The notes under the pieces were generated by a model. The model was not told the DNA's origin and did not search any database. It was given only the letters and a program-made list of their open reading frames with translations. Both the position numbers and the translations under genes were made by a program. From Acidobacteriaceae bacterium (GTDB lineage: Bacteria > Acidobacteriota > Terriglobia > Terriglobales > Acidobacteriaceae), in the NCBI GenBank assembly GCA_003140705.1, contig PLKU01000187.1:433-15622 (forward strand): DNA of 15,190 bases, read 5' to 3'. This document shows positions 6,254 to 13,300 of this stretch, in pieces; the first letter of the stretch is position 1; the number at the start of each line of letters is the position of its first letter.

Positions 6254-6826
6254 TTGATTTCCCGTAAAAGTTCCGCAGCAACACAGGATTCCCGAATCCG
6301 CTCAACTACCGTGATTTGCGTTCGCCGCAACGGGGACGTGGTGATGGCTGCCGATGGACAGGTCACATTGGGTGATCATGTGCTCAAGCATTCAGCGAAG
6401 AAGATTCGACGGCTTTATCAAGACAAGATTCTCGCCGGGTTCGCCGGATCCACAGCCGACGCCTTCTCCCTCTTTGGACGCTTCGAGACCAAGCTGGAGC
6501 AGTTTGCAGGCAACCTGAATCGCGCAGCAGTTGAACTCGCCAAGGACTGGCGCACCGACAAGATGTTGCGCAACCTTGAGGCCCTGCTGCTGGTTGCCGA
6601 CAAGGGCCAGACATTTCTGATCTCCGGCTCGGGAGACGTGATCGATCCCGACGAGCCCTTGGCAGCCATTGGGTCCGGCGGCAGCTATGCAACAGCCGCG
6701 GCGCGGGCGCTGCTTGAGAACACTGACCTCAGCGCGCGAGAGATTGCCGAGAAGGCGATGAAAATTGCCGGTGAGATCTGCATCTATACCAACGATCGCA
6801 TCACCATTGAGGAGTTGAAAGGCTAG
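6254..6826 (+). CDS. hslV: HslV, peptidase subunit of the HslUV (ClpQY) protease
   Basis: HslV forms a double hexameric ring that degrades proteins unfolded by HslU in the cytoplasm; its N-terminal Thr is the nucleophile. The sequence aligns along its whole length with E. coli HslV ([61 protein letters not shown]). Catalytic Thr is residue 18, with Asp34 and Lys50 in their expected places. The start is TTG at 6254, seven bases after GGAGG (6242-6246), giving 190 residues with a 17-residue leader that must be removed. No ATG, GTG or TTG lies between this codon and Thr18, so a propeptide is unavoidable unless a very rare codon is used (ATC at 6296, with AGGA at 6285-6288, would give IRSTT). The gene hslU follows after 27 bases. 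Confidence 0.95.
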   Translation: MISRKSSAATQDSRIRSTTVICVRRNGDVVMAADGQVTLGDHVLKHSAKKIRRLYQDKILAGFAGSTADAFSLFGRFETKLEQFAGNLNRAAVELAKDWRTDKMLRNLEALLLVADKGQTFLISGSGDVIDPDEPLAAIGSGGSYATAAARALLENTDLSAREIAEKAMKIAGEICIYTNDRITIEELKG

Positions 6827-6853
6827 CGTCACGTTGCGCAGCCTCATTTATTC

Positions 6854-8365
6854 ATGGCCATTTATCTTCCCGCTTCCGCTGAAGAACAAGATCTCTCGCT
6901 CGACGAGCTGACGCCGCGCGAGATCGTCACCGAGCTCGACAAGCATGTTGTTGGCCAGCGCGCCGCCAAGCGCGCCGTGGCTATCGCACTGCGCAATCGT
7001 CAGCGCCGCCAAAAGCTCCCTCCCGATCTGGCCGACGATATCATGCCCAAGAACATCATCATGATTGGGCCCACGGGCGTCGGCAAAACGGAGATCGCGC
7101 GCAGGCTGGCCAAGCTGACAGGCTCGCCGTTCCTCAAAGTAGAAGCTTCAAAATTCACCGAGGTGGGCTATGTCGGGCGCGATGTTGAGTCGATGATCCG
7201 CGACCTCGTCGAGATCTCCATCGACATGGTCCGCGAAGAGCGCCTTGAAGAAGTGGAAGACCGCGCGGAGATGAACGCCGAGGAGCGCCTGCTTGATGTC
7301 CTACTGCCACCTCCGCCTTCGCCGCCCGCGCAGCCTGCTGCCGAAGGCCAACAACTTGCTTTGCCCGGTACCGAGAGCCATCAACGCTCGCGAGAGAAGC
7401 TTCGCCAGCAGTTCCGCGAGGGCAAGCTCGATGATCGGCAAGTTGAAATCGACGTGCGCGAGCGCAACACCCCGCAGTTTGGCATCATCTCAAACCAGAA
7501 CCTTGAGGACATGGAGATGAACCTCAAGGACATGTTGCCCAACATCTTCGGCGGTGGCGCAAAGAAGCGCAAGATGAAGGTTGCCGACGCCTTCGACTAC
7601 CTGGTGCAGGAAGAAGAAGGCCGGCTGATCGACATGGATTCAGTGAATCGTGCGGCCACGGAGCGCGTCGAGTCCAGCGGCATCATCTTCCTGGACGAGA
7701 TCGACAAAATTGCCGGACGCGAGGGCGGCCATGGGCCCGACGTTTCGCGCGAAGGTGTGCAGCGCGATATTTTGCCCATCGTCGAAGGAACCACCGTCAA
7801 CACACGCTACGGCATGGTGCGCACCGACCACATCTTGTTCATTGCCGCCGGCGCATTCCACGTGTCCAAGCCCAGCGATCTTATCCCTGAATTACAGGGC
7901 CGCTTTCCCATTCGTGTTGAACTGCAATCGCTCACCGTCGATGACTTCCTGCGCATTCTCACCGAACCAAAGGCCTCGCTCACCAAGCAATACTCGGCAC
8001 TGCTCGAGACCGAGGGCGTACGCCTGGAGTTTTCTTCCGATGCGCTTCGCGAGATGGCCGAGTTTGCTTTCAAGGTCAACGAGCAAACTGAAAACATCGG
8101 CGCCCGCCGCTTGCACACCATCATGGAGCGCGTGCTTGAAGACGTAAGCTTCCTCGCGCCTGACGTAGCCCGTCGCGCACCGAATGAAGAGGCCGCCGCG
8201 GTGTTGTCAGAGACCATCAGGAACGAGGCCTCCGCGCCCCTTCCATATTCAGAGCGTATGACCGCCTCTGGTTCGGAAAACGTCTTCCTGATCGATGCCG
8301 AGTACGTAAAGAAGATGGTTGCATCCATTGTGAAGGATCAGGATTTGAGTCGCTACATCCTTTAG
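6854..8365 (+). CDS. hslU: HslU, ATPase/unfoldase subunit of the HslUV (ClpYQ) protease
   Basis: HslU is the AAA+ ring that unfolds substrates and feeds them to HslV. Residues 16-35 match the family start ([17 protein letters not shown]). Walker A is GPTGVGKT (72-79), the pore loop GYVG is at 105-108, Walker B is IIFLDEIDK (277-285) and sensor 2 is GARR (416-419). The C terminus DLSRYIL is the tail that docks into and activates HslV. At 503 residues it exceeds the usual 440-460. A Pro-rich, then charged stretch in the intermediate domain (about 150-190) and an added segment near 437-475, before the last helices, account for this. No clear ribosome-binding site precedes the ATG, so translation may be coupled to hslV. 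Confidence 0.97.
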   Translation: MAIYLPASAEEQDLSLDELTPREIVTELDKHVVGQRAAKRAVAIALRNRQRRQKLPPDLADDIMPKNIIMIGPTGVGKTEIARRLAKLTGSPFLKVEASKFTEVGYVGRDVESMIRDLVEISIDMVREERLEEVEDRAEMNAEERLLDVLLPPPPSPPAQPAAEGQQLALPGTESHQRSREKLRQQFREGKLDDRQVEIDVRERNTPQFGIISNQNLEDMEMNLKDMLPNIFGGGAKKRKMKVADAFDYLVQEEEGRLIDMDSVNRAATERVESSGIIFLDEIDKIAGREGGHGPDVSREGVQRDILPIVEGTTVNTRYGMVRTDHILFIAAGAFHVSKPSDLIPELQGRFPIRVELQSLTVDDFLRILTEPKASLTKQYSALLETEGVRLEFSSDALREMAEFAFKVNEQTENIGARRLHTIMERVLEDVSFLAPDVARRAPNEEAAAVLSETIRNEASAPLPYSERMTASGSENVFLIDAEYVKKMVASIVKDQDLSRYIL

Positions 8366-8595
8366 CTGGCGCAGTTTTTCGATTGCACAGCACGCTGGGT
8401 TCTGGTACTTTTTTCTCGTACCTCGGCAGTCCGCGACGGACGTCCAATCAGCGGGCTCTACCTGCACTCTCCTGCGTCTGAGGGAATGTGGATGGAGGCG
8501 TATCGGAGCGCACCGGGAAAGGTGTGCCTGCGCCATTCGGATTCCATGCAGCCTTTCCCTCGACCCTTTGCATTGCAACACATAGGAGAGATGCC
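8366..8595 (+). promoter_or_regulatory. Intergenic leader between hslU and the VOC-protein gene
   Basis: I find no gene in these 230 bases. One hairpin with a 7-bp stem is visible: GCGCACC (8508-8514), loop GGGAAA, GGTGTGC (8521-8527), with one G-U pair. A weaker repeat is GGTAC/GTACC around 8405-8423. No convincing terminator for hslU and no clear promoter box for the next gene could be picked out. The VOC gene has its own ribosome-binding site, AGGAG near 8584-8588. Confidence 0.3.
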
Positions 8596-8958
8596 ATGAG
8601 CAATCCCGGAAATCACCACAAGATTTCCTATATCGAGTTCGCGTCGACCGACATCGAGCGGACCAAGAAGTTCTACACCGCTGTCTTTGGATGGGCCTTC
8701 CAGGACTGGGGCCCGGACTACATCAGCTTCGGCGGTCAGGGTGTTGAGGGCGGCGGCTTCTACAAGGCCGATCCGCACGAAGCACCACCCAAGTCCGCGC
8801 CACTCGTTGTTCTCTATTCCTCAGACCTGGCGGCTACTGAAGCTGCAGTTGTGGCGACGGGCGGCAGCATCGTTGTCCCCACCTTCGAGTTTCCAGGCGG
8901 TCGACGGTTCCACTTCTCTGATAGCGTAGGCAATGTGCTCGGAGTCTGGTCAGAGTAG
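8596..8958 (+). CDS. VOC (glyoxalase/bleomycin-resistance fold) family protein
   Basis: This 120-residue protein has the two beta-alpha-beta-beta-beta modules of the vicinal oxygen chelate fold. The first covers about 9-57 (KISYIEFASTDIERTKKFYTAVFGW, the usual opening), and the second about 68-119, ending in GGRRFHFSDSVGNVLGVWS. The family includes metal-dependent lyases, dioxygenases, epimerases and metal-free binding proteins, so the activity cannot be named. The ATG at 8596 is chosen because GGAGAG lies a few bases upstream and the VOC fold starts right after it. The frame stays open to 8488, but that added part has no family similarity. It appears to be a single-gene unit that converges on the next gene. 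Confidence 0.9.
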   Translation: MSNPGNHHKISYIEFASTDIERTKKFYTAVFGWAFQDWGPDYISFGGQGVEGGGFYKADPHEAPPKSAPLVVLYSSDLAATEAAVVATGGSIVVPTFEFPGGRRFHFSDSVGNVLGVWSE

Positions 8959-8991
8959 GCGAAGCTCACAACTCAACAATCAAAAACTTGA

Positions 8992-9033
8992 GAATCCCAG
9001 GTCTCGTCCGCCGCGGCCGAAGACCTGGGATTC
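8992..9033. terminator. Perfect 13-bp hairpin between convergent genes; terminator for the minus-strand gene
   Basis: GAATCCCAGGTCT (8992-9004) pairs without mismatch with AGACCTGGGATTC (9021-9033) around a 16-base GC-rich loop. Read on the minus strand, the hairpin is followed within a few bases by TTTTT (complement of 8984-8988). This fits a rho-independent terminator for the gene at 9077-9649. On the plus strand no T run follows, so for the VOC gene it may act only as a 3' mRNA barrier. The unusually long perfect stem also fits a dispersed palindromic repeat. Confidence 0.65.
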
Positions 9034-9076
9034 CGAAAAGACAGCAACAAGACACTCATCGCGTGACAGATGATTC

Positions 9077-9649
9077 CTAGTTCACCGTCGGCGGCAGCAT
9101 CAGCGGTTTCCGTGGCCCCAGTTCTTCGCGAACCAGCGTCAGCCCCAGGATGCAGCGCTCAAACCGGTCGGACAGCCGCGCAAACAACGGCGCTTCCTGC
9201 TCATACTCGAACAGGTTGAACTGGCTCACGATGAAGTAGCTCTCCTTCCCCGCCTGGATAAGTTCGCCGAGGCTGGGTTGGCGGCGCCTTTGGCGACGAT
9301 TCGAGGCCATGGCTTCGGGATACATACCGGCGACGAACAGTGCATAGTCCCCAATGTGCTTGCGCACAGCCCGCTCCGCATCGAACGACGGCGCTGAGCC
9401 ATGGACCGGGTCTGCCGCAAGCATCATCGCAGACAGCTCTTCGATAGGCCGGCCCACTTCGTCGCGCACTTTGTACAGCTTGTCTGACTCAGAAAACTCG
9501 CAAAGCAGATGGGCTACATAACTGGTCACGTCTGGATCGTTCAATCCCAGCTTGCCCTCGTAGCTATTGCGTACTGCCTGCTGGAAGAAGGGCTCAAGGG
9601 GATGAGGCCAGCCTGATTGAGACGAAGCTGGATTGTTCGGGGCCTGCAT
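9077..9649 (-). CDS. Conserved-looking protein of unknown function (190 residues)
   Basis: I do not recognise this protein. It is soluble with no signal peptide or membrane segment, and looks mainly helical. The N-terminal 15 residues are polar and low in structure. A helical core follows (about 17-80, with FFQQAVRNSYEGKLG and the stretch VAHLLCEFSES), then a basic patch NRRQRRRQ (117-124), then a last helical region (LFARLSDRFERCILGLTLVREELG, about 155-178). The ATG at 9649 is preferred over the one at 9694 because GGGAGG lies five bases before it. The basic patch could contact nucleic acid, but that is a guess. Downstream it has a good terminator hairpin; upstream an inverted repeat (9744-9757) may be a control site. 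It seems to be a single-gene unit. Confidence 0.75.
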   Translation of the reverse strand: MQAPNNPASSQSGWPHPLEPFFQQAVRNSYEGKLGLNDPDVTSYVAHLLCEFSESDKLYKVRDEVGRPIEELSAMMLAADPVHGSAPSFDAERAVRKHIGDYALFVAGMYPEAMASNRRQRRRQPSLGELIQAGKESYFIVSQFNLFEYEQEAPLFARLSDRFERCILGLTLVREELGPRKPLMLPPTVN

Positions 9650-9818
9650 ACACACCTCCCATGGCCGCACACGCAGCCGCTTGCTGTGAAGCATTGGCTG
9701 GATGCACGTTCAAGGGAAGCCGGGGACCCCAGCCACTGCTTGTTTACATTGCTGTAACACTGAGCTTATCGGATTTGTTGCGTTTGCCAAGAGGGTGCTT
9801 GAAATTTCTTGGCAGAGT

Positions 9819-9857
9819 GGGACATCGATTGCAAATGGTGTCTGTCCCCCAAATGCA
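9819..9857. repeat. Possible REP-like or remnant mobile element
   Basis: GGGACA (9819-9824) and TGTCCC (9843-9848) are inverted repeats. TTGCA (9829-9833) and TGCAA (9854-9858) form a second, interleaved pair around the core GGTGTCTGTCCCCC (9837-9850). I recall closely similar GGGGACAGACACC motifs as dispersed elements in diverse bacteria, some near REP-associated tyrosine transposase genes. None is present here, and only one copy is in this window. Confidence 0.3.
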
Positions 9858-9859
9858 AA

Positions 9860-9881
9860 GGGCAGCCCATGTAGGCTGCCC
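9860..9881 (-). terminator. Rho-independent terminator of transaldolase
   Basis: On the minus strand, GGGCAGCC and GGCTGCCC form a perfect 8-bp GC-rich stem with a six-base loop. It begins 25 bases after the transaldolase stop codon. The stem is followed by TTTGCATTT, a modest T-rich tract. Confidence 0.75.
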
Positions 9882-9906
9882 TCGCAATGGAAAGTGCGCC
9901 AATACG

Positions 9907-10908
9907 CTACACGGCTGCAGGCGCTCGTGATTCCAGCTCAGCCAACCGCTTGGCCAGCAGGGTTTCCAGCTTAACCAGCGCCGCCGAGAAGCCTTCGATG
10001 CCCTCCTTCAGCTTGTCAGAGGCCATGCGATCCGCCGCGTGCATCGCGTCAAACGTTGGCTCGTCCACGTCAAGCTTCACAATCACCAGAGTCTTGGCAA
10101 TTTCAGGATCGAGCTTGCGCGGCAGTTCGCCTTCAGTGGCTTCAAGCTCGGCCAACAACTCCGGCGAGATGGTCAGCAGATCGTTGCCTGCCAGTTCCTT
10201 GATCTCGCCAATGTTGCGGAAGCTTGCTCCCATCACCTGCGTCTTGTAGCCGAACTTCTTGTAGTAGTTGTAGACCGAGGTCACAGAGATGACCCCTGGG
10301 TCTTCAGCTCCCTGGTAATCCTTCCCCGTATCTTTCTTGTACCAGTCCAGAATGCGACCCACAAACGGCGACACAAGCGTAACCCCGGCCTCAGCTGCGG
10401 CGATGGCCTGGTGCAAACCAAACAGCAACGTCAGATTACAGTGGATTCCTTCCTTCTCAAGCACTTCAGCCGCGCGAATGCCTTCCCACGTCGAGGCAAT
10501 CTTGATCAGGATGCGATCACGCCCAATTCCCGCGTGGTCATACTGCGCAATAATTGCCCGGCCCTGCTCGATCGTTGCATCGGTGTCGTACGAGAGGCGC
10601 GCATCCACTTCCGTTGAAACACGCCCGGGCACGATGTCCAAAATCTTTTTGCCGAAGGCGATCGCCAGCCCCTTGAAAGCCAGGTTGGCCACTGCCTCGT
10701 CGCTGGCTCCCTCGCCCAATTCGTTACGCGCGTCCATCAGCACACCGTCGACGATGGGTTGATATTGCGGCATCTGCGCCGCGGTTGTAATCAACGAAGG
10801 ATTGGTGGTTGCATCCTGAGGGCGAAACTTTTCCATCGCCTCAATGTCGCCCGTGTCGGCGACGACCACGGTGTAGTTGCGCAGCTGTTCGAGTAAATTC
10901 TGGGGCAT
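9907..10908 (-). CDS. tal: Transaldolase (TalB-type)
   Basis: Transaldolase moves a three-carbon dihydroxyacetone unit between sugar phosphates (sedoheptulose 7-phosphate and glyceraldehyde 3-phosphate to erythrose 4-phosphate and fructose 6-phosphate) in the non-oxidative pentose phosphate pathway. This 333-residue protein has the full-length TalB pattern. It shows ADTGDIEAM (17-25, with the catalytic-site Asp), the signature DATTNPSLI (32-40), the Schiff-base Lys136 in [21 protein letters not shown] (158-163), and [10 protein letters not shown] (180-189). The ATG at 10908 follows AAGGAGGA at the ideal distance, one of the strongest ribosome-binding sites in the window, suggesting high expression. 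A terminator closes the gene, and no partner gene of the pathway lies next to it. Confidence 0.97.
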   Translation of the reverse strand: MPQNLLEQLRNYTVVVADTGDIEAMEKFRPQDATTNPSLITTAAQMPQYQPIVDGVLMDARNELGEGASDEAVANLAFKGLAIAFGKKILDIVPGRVSTEVDARLSYDTDATIEQGRAIIAQYDHAGIGRDRILIKIASTWEGIRAAEVLEKEGIHCNLTLLFGLHQAIAAAEAGVTLVSPFVGRILDWYKKDTGKDYQGAEDPGVISVTSVYNYYKKFGYKTQVMGASFRNIGEIKELAGNDLLTISPELLAELEATEGELPRKLDPEIAKTLVIVKLDVDEPTFDAMHAADRMASDKLKEGIEGFSAALVKLETLLAKRLAELESRAPAAV

Positions 10909-11016
10909 GATTCCTCCTTGGGGAAGGGCGCTCGTCTAAAGCGCATTCGGCAACAGTGTACAGCTATTTTAGATGCTCGACATCAACGCCAGTTGCATTC
11001 GCCGCCTGCTATCGCA

Positions 11017-11835
11017 TCAATCTGCGTCAGCTTCCACGGTGTTGGCCAGCACTCCAAGGCCGGGAATCGTCACTTCCACGCGATCCCCGGCAGCCAGAGG
11101 TCCTACGCCCGCGGGGGTCCCGGTCAGCACCAGGTCGCCTGGTTCCAACGTGATAGCTGCGCTGATATAAGCAAGCAGCGCTGGAATCGAAAAAATGAAA
11201 TCGAGCGTCGAACCGCTCTGGCGCAATTCGCCGTTGACGCGCGTCTCAATTGTCACTCCAGCCTGTGGATCGATTTCGTCGCTTACCACCGGGCCGACCG
11301 GGCAAAATGTGTCGAATCCCTTGGCGCGGGTCCACTGACCGTCCTTCTTCTGCAAATCGCGAGCGGTAATGTCGTTGGCCAACGTATAGCCGCGCACCAC
11401 TTCGCGCCAGTCGGCGTCCGCCTTGAGTTTATGCGTTCGCTGCCCGATCACCAGCGCTAGCTCTCCCTCGAAGTCCATGCGTGCCGATGCTGCTGGCATC
11501 CGCACCACGCCTGCCGGCTTCAGCAGCGAAGAAGGCGGCTTGTAAAACAGAAGCGGTTCGGAAGGCACCTCGTTGCCAAGTTCCTTCACGTGGTCGCGAT
11601 AGTTGCGCCCCACACAGACAATCTTCGAAGGGGTCACGGGAGCCAGCAGTTCGGCCGCGCTCAGCGGCATTGGCTCGAAACTGAAACTCCACGACGTGGC
11701 CCTTCCGTGCGCCAGGCGAAATGCGAGGTCGTCTTCCGGCGCCCTCGTAAGATCCACAATCCAAGGCTCGCCATCGCGATCTTCCACGGCGCCGTAATGA
11801 ACCTTGTCTTCGAACAGAAATCTGCAATACTTCAT
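11017..11835 (-). CDS. Fumarylacetoacetate hydrolase (FAH) family enzyme
   Basis: This 272-residue protein has the FAH fold after a short N-terminal domain (1-65). The metal site is intact: Glu123 and Glu125 (DFEGELALVIG) and Asp155 (NDITARDLQ). The catalytic His82 and Glu85 (NYRDHVKEL) and Lys172 (AKGFDTFCPVGP) are also in place. The C-terminal part has the usual GDLVLTGTPAGVGP (233-246). Family members split C-C bonds in or decarboxylate beta-dicarbonyl acids (fumarylpyruvate, acylpyruvates, oxaloacetate, homoprotocatechuate intermediates), and the exact substrate cannot be told. I chose the ATG at 11835 because GGAG lies eight bases before it; an ATG six bases earlier is too close to that site. 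It follows the FN3 lipoprotein gene after 31 bases and is probably co-transcribed with it. Confidence 0.92.
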   Translation of the reverse strand: MKYCRFLFEDKVHYGAVEDRDGEPWIVDLTRAPEDDLAFRLAHGRATSWSFSFEPMPLSAAELLAPVTPSKIVCVGRNYRDHVKELGNEVPSEPLLFYKPPSSLLKPAGVVRMPAASARMDFEGELALVIGQRTHKLKADADWREVVRGYTLANDITARDLQKKDGQWTRAKGFDTFCPVGPVVSDEIDPQAGVTIETRVNGELRQSGSTLDFIFSIPALLAYISAAITLEPGDLVLTGTPAGVGPLAAGDRVEVTIPGLGVLANTVEADAD

Positions 11836-11866
11836 CGGCATGACTCCGGGCGCGAAACTGCACGCC

Positions 11867-13009
11867 TTATGGACTCGGTACGGCCTCCTCAGTTTCGGCC
11901 GAGCGCTCGCTCGCGTGTCCACCCTGGTCGACGGCCGTGACGGCATACCTGTAGGTGTGGGCCGCCTGAACGTCGGAATCGTGGAAGGCAGGCCCGACAA
12001 CCGGGGACGAAGGTGATATCTGCTTCCATTCACCTTCACCCTCGCGCCGATATACCGCATAGCCGGCCAAATCGGCGTCGATGGCGGGCTGCCAACTCAA
12101 ATCGATGGATGGCCCCGATGCGGCGTATCCCACCGTGGCCACCGCGGCAAGTCCCGTTGGGATGGCTGGGGGAAACACGTCAAGGGTCTCAATGCGCACA
12201 GGATCTGAAAGCGGTCCCGCCAGTTCTAGGGTCTTTCCGTCAACCGTAACCCGGGCTACGCGTTGCGCGCGATACTCATAAACCTGGCCGAAACGAACGC
12301 TGCTGTCTAGCGCGCGCCCCGCGGCTTCCTTCGAATTGTCGGAATCGTCCTTTGGCTCAACAAGGAAGCTCTGCTCCAGCGGCTCAGGGGGCAGTGCGGG
12401 AAGACCTGTTTGGGCCTTGGGCTTCGCTTCCGTTTGGGGGGGCAGCAGCTTCCGGCGCAAACGAATGAACGAGGCGGCAGATTGTTGGTCCACCGTGGCA
12501 TCCGGCCTCCAACGGAGGACCATTCCAACCTTCCGGACCTCCGCAGACAACCCAACAACCGGCGCAGGGGCCTCGCCGGCAAGCACCTGAGCGGCGTTCG
12601 AAAGCCCGGCAGAACGCCCCCGAGCGTTGTTCAACTCCACAAAGTAGGAAAGCGGCCGCGGTGCCCCCGATGCCTCGGCTGCCGGCAGCGTGTCTGTGAA
12701 TGTCCCCGCAGCTCGGGGTGCCAGCGTGAGATTGCTCGGAGCAACTTCGCAGGCTGACCCAGCCTCCTTGCGACAGATACGGACCAGAAAGCTGTTCTTC
12801 AGGAGCATCTTTTCCGTATTTCGTTTGGGCATGGTCCAGGTAAGCGCAACCTGGTTGCCCGTGCGGACAGCGGTGAGATCACTCACCGGGTCCGGCAGAT
12901 TCAGCGAGGGCGGCAGTGGCGCGCCGGGCGTTCCGCAACCGGTGGCAAGCAGCGCCAAAACCAGCTCGGCCGGCACCCCGCCCCATCTCAGTCTCAACAC
13001 CGCTTTCAT
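11867..13009 (-). CDS. Lipoprotein with fibronectin type III-like domains
   Basis: This 380-residue protein has a short basic start, a hydrophobic stretch (12-23) and a lipobox-like ATGC with Cys25, so it is probably lipid-anchored in the cell envelope. About three FN3-like units follow: roughly 37-140 (PDPVSDLTAVRTGNQVALTW), 148-278 (a longer one with a Pro-rich insert at 189-210), and 285-376. The last is the clearest (SGPSIDLSWQPA, DLAGYAVYRREGEGEW, YRYAVTAVDQGGHAS). FN3 domains bind proteins or polysaccharides and have no catalytic role, so a structural or adhesive function is likely. The ATG at 13009 has only a weak TAAGG site. The FAH-family gene follows, an odd pairing with no obvious functional link. 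Confidence 0.85.
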   Translation of the reverse strand: MKAVLRLRWGGVPAELVLALLATGCGTPGAPLPPSLNLPDPVSDLTAVRTGNQVALTWTMPKRNTEKMLLKNSFLVRICRKEAGSACEVAPSNLTLAPRAAGTFTDTLPAAEASGAPRPLSYFVELNNARGRSAGLSNAAQVLAGEAPAPVVGLSAEVRKVGMVLRWRPDATVDQQSAASFIRLRRKLLPPQTEAKPKAQTGLPALPPEPLEQSFLVEPKDDSDNSKEAAGRALDSSVRFGQVYEYRAQRVARVTVDGKTLELAGPLSDPVRIETLDVFPPAIPTGLAAVATVGYAASGPSIDLSWQPAIDADLAGYAVYRREGEGEWKQISPSSPVVGPAFHDSDVQAAHTYRYAVTAVDQGGHASERSAETEEAVPSP

Positions 13010-13021
13010 CGCCTTACCAGT

Positions 13022-13213
13022 CTACTGGAGCGCGCAGACCCGGCGAAGCAGGGCACGCGTCGGGCGAAAGGTGAAGAGCCTGAGCATGGTAGCGTAGGCG
13101 GCATACTTCTGCTGAAATCCAAAGCCCCAACTCTCGACATCGATAGCGACATTGATCTGCTCATAGTGCGGGGCGCTACAATTGTCCGTCGACCGGCTGC
13201 TCCAACTGGCCAT
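13022..13213 (-). CDS. Possible small protein or gene remnant (63 codons)
   Basis: This minus-strand frame ends 12 bases before the start of the FN3 lipoprotein gene. Its C-terminal two thirds (HYEQINVAIDVESWGFGF, then KYAAYATMLRLFTFRPTR) has codon use like the neighbouring genes. I recognise no family. The ATG at 13213 has no clear ribosome-binding site. It may be a real short gene leading the lipoprotein-FAH unit, the decayed tail of a longer gene, or chance. The rest of 13010-13300 holds only the control region of the transporter. Confidence 0.3.
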   Translation of the reverse strand: MASWSSRSTDNCSAPHYEQINVAIDVESWGFGFQQKYAAYATMLRLFTFRPTRALLRRVCALQ

Positions 13214-13231
13214 CTTCAGGGGTCAACTCGA

Positions 13232-13290
13232 GATTCATCGAATCGCAATCCCATCTCGATTCCCAATTCGCAATTCAATCATTGAAAGGA
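13232..13290 (+). promoter_or_regulatory. Leader of the MFS gene with inverted repeats
   Basis: Just upstream of the transporter lie GATTC-ATC-GAATC (13232-13244) and TTCAAT-C-ATTGAA (13274-13286), plus several related GATTC/AATTC/GCAATTC words between them. The second palindrome abuts the ribosome-binding site AAGGA (13286-13290). It could be an operator or a small leader hairpin. I cannot place -35 and -10 boxes with confidence. Confidence 0.35.
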
Positions 13291-13300
13291 ATCCAGTCGC

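Larger units (their letters stand above)
9650..9906. other. Intergenic region with transaldolase terminator, REP-like motif and an inverted repeat
   Basis: No coding frame convinces me in these 257 bases. They hold, from right to left, the transaldolase terminator (9860-9881), a GTGTCTGTCCCCC motif with flanking inverted repeats (9819-9857), and TTACA-TTGC-TGTAA (9744-9757). The last lies about 100 bases upstream of the minus-strand gene ending at 9077 and could be a regulator site. Confidence 0.4.

Noticed and set aside
7650..8147. 165-codon plus-strand frame
   Set aside because: It is a shadow frame inside hslU, whose own frame matches the family along its length.
8488..8595. 36-residue N-terminal extension of the VOC protein
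   Set aside because: The extension has no VOC similarity, and the ATG at 8596 has its own ribosome-binding site right before the fold begins.
8366..8595. Riboswitch in the leader of the VOC-protein gene
   Set aside because: One hairpin is visible, but I could not match the region to any conserved riboswitch core known to me.
11836..12060. 75-residue N-terminal extension of the FAH-family protein
   Set aside because: It overlaps the FN3 lipoprotein coding region on the same strand and is Arg/Pro-rich without family similarity.
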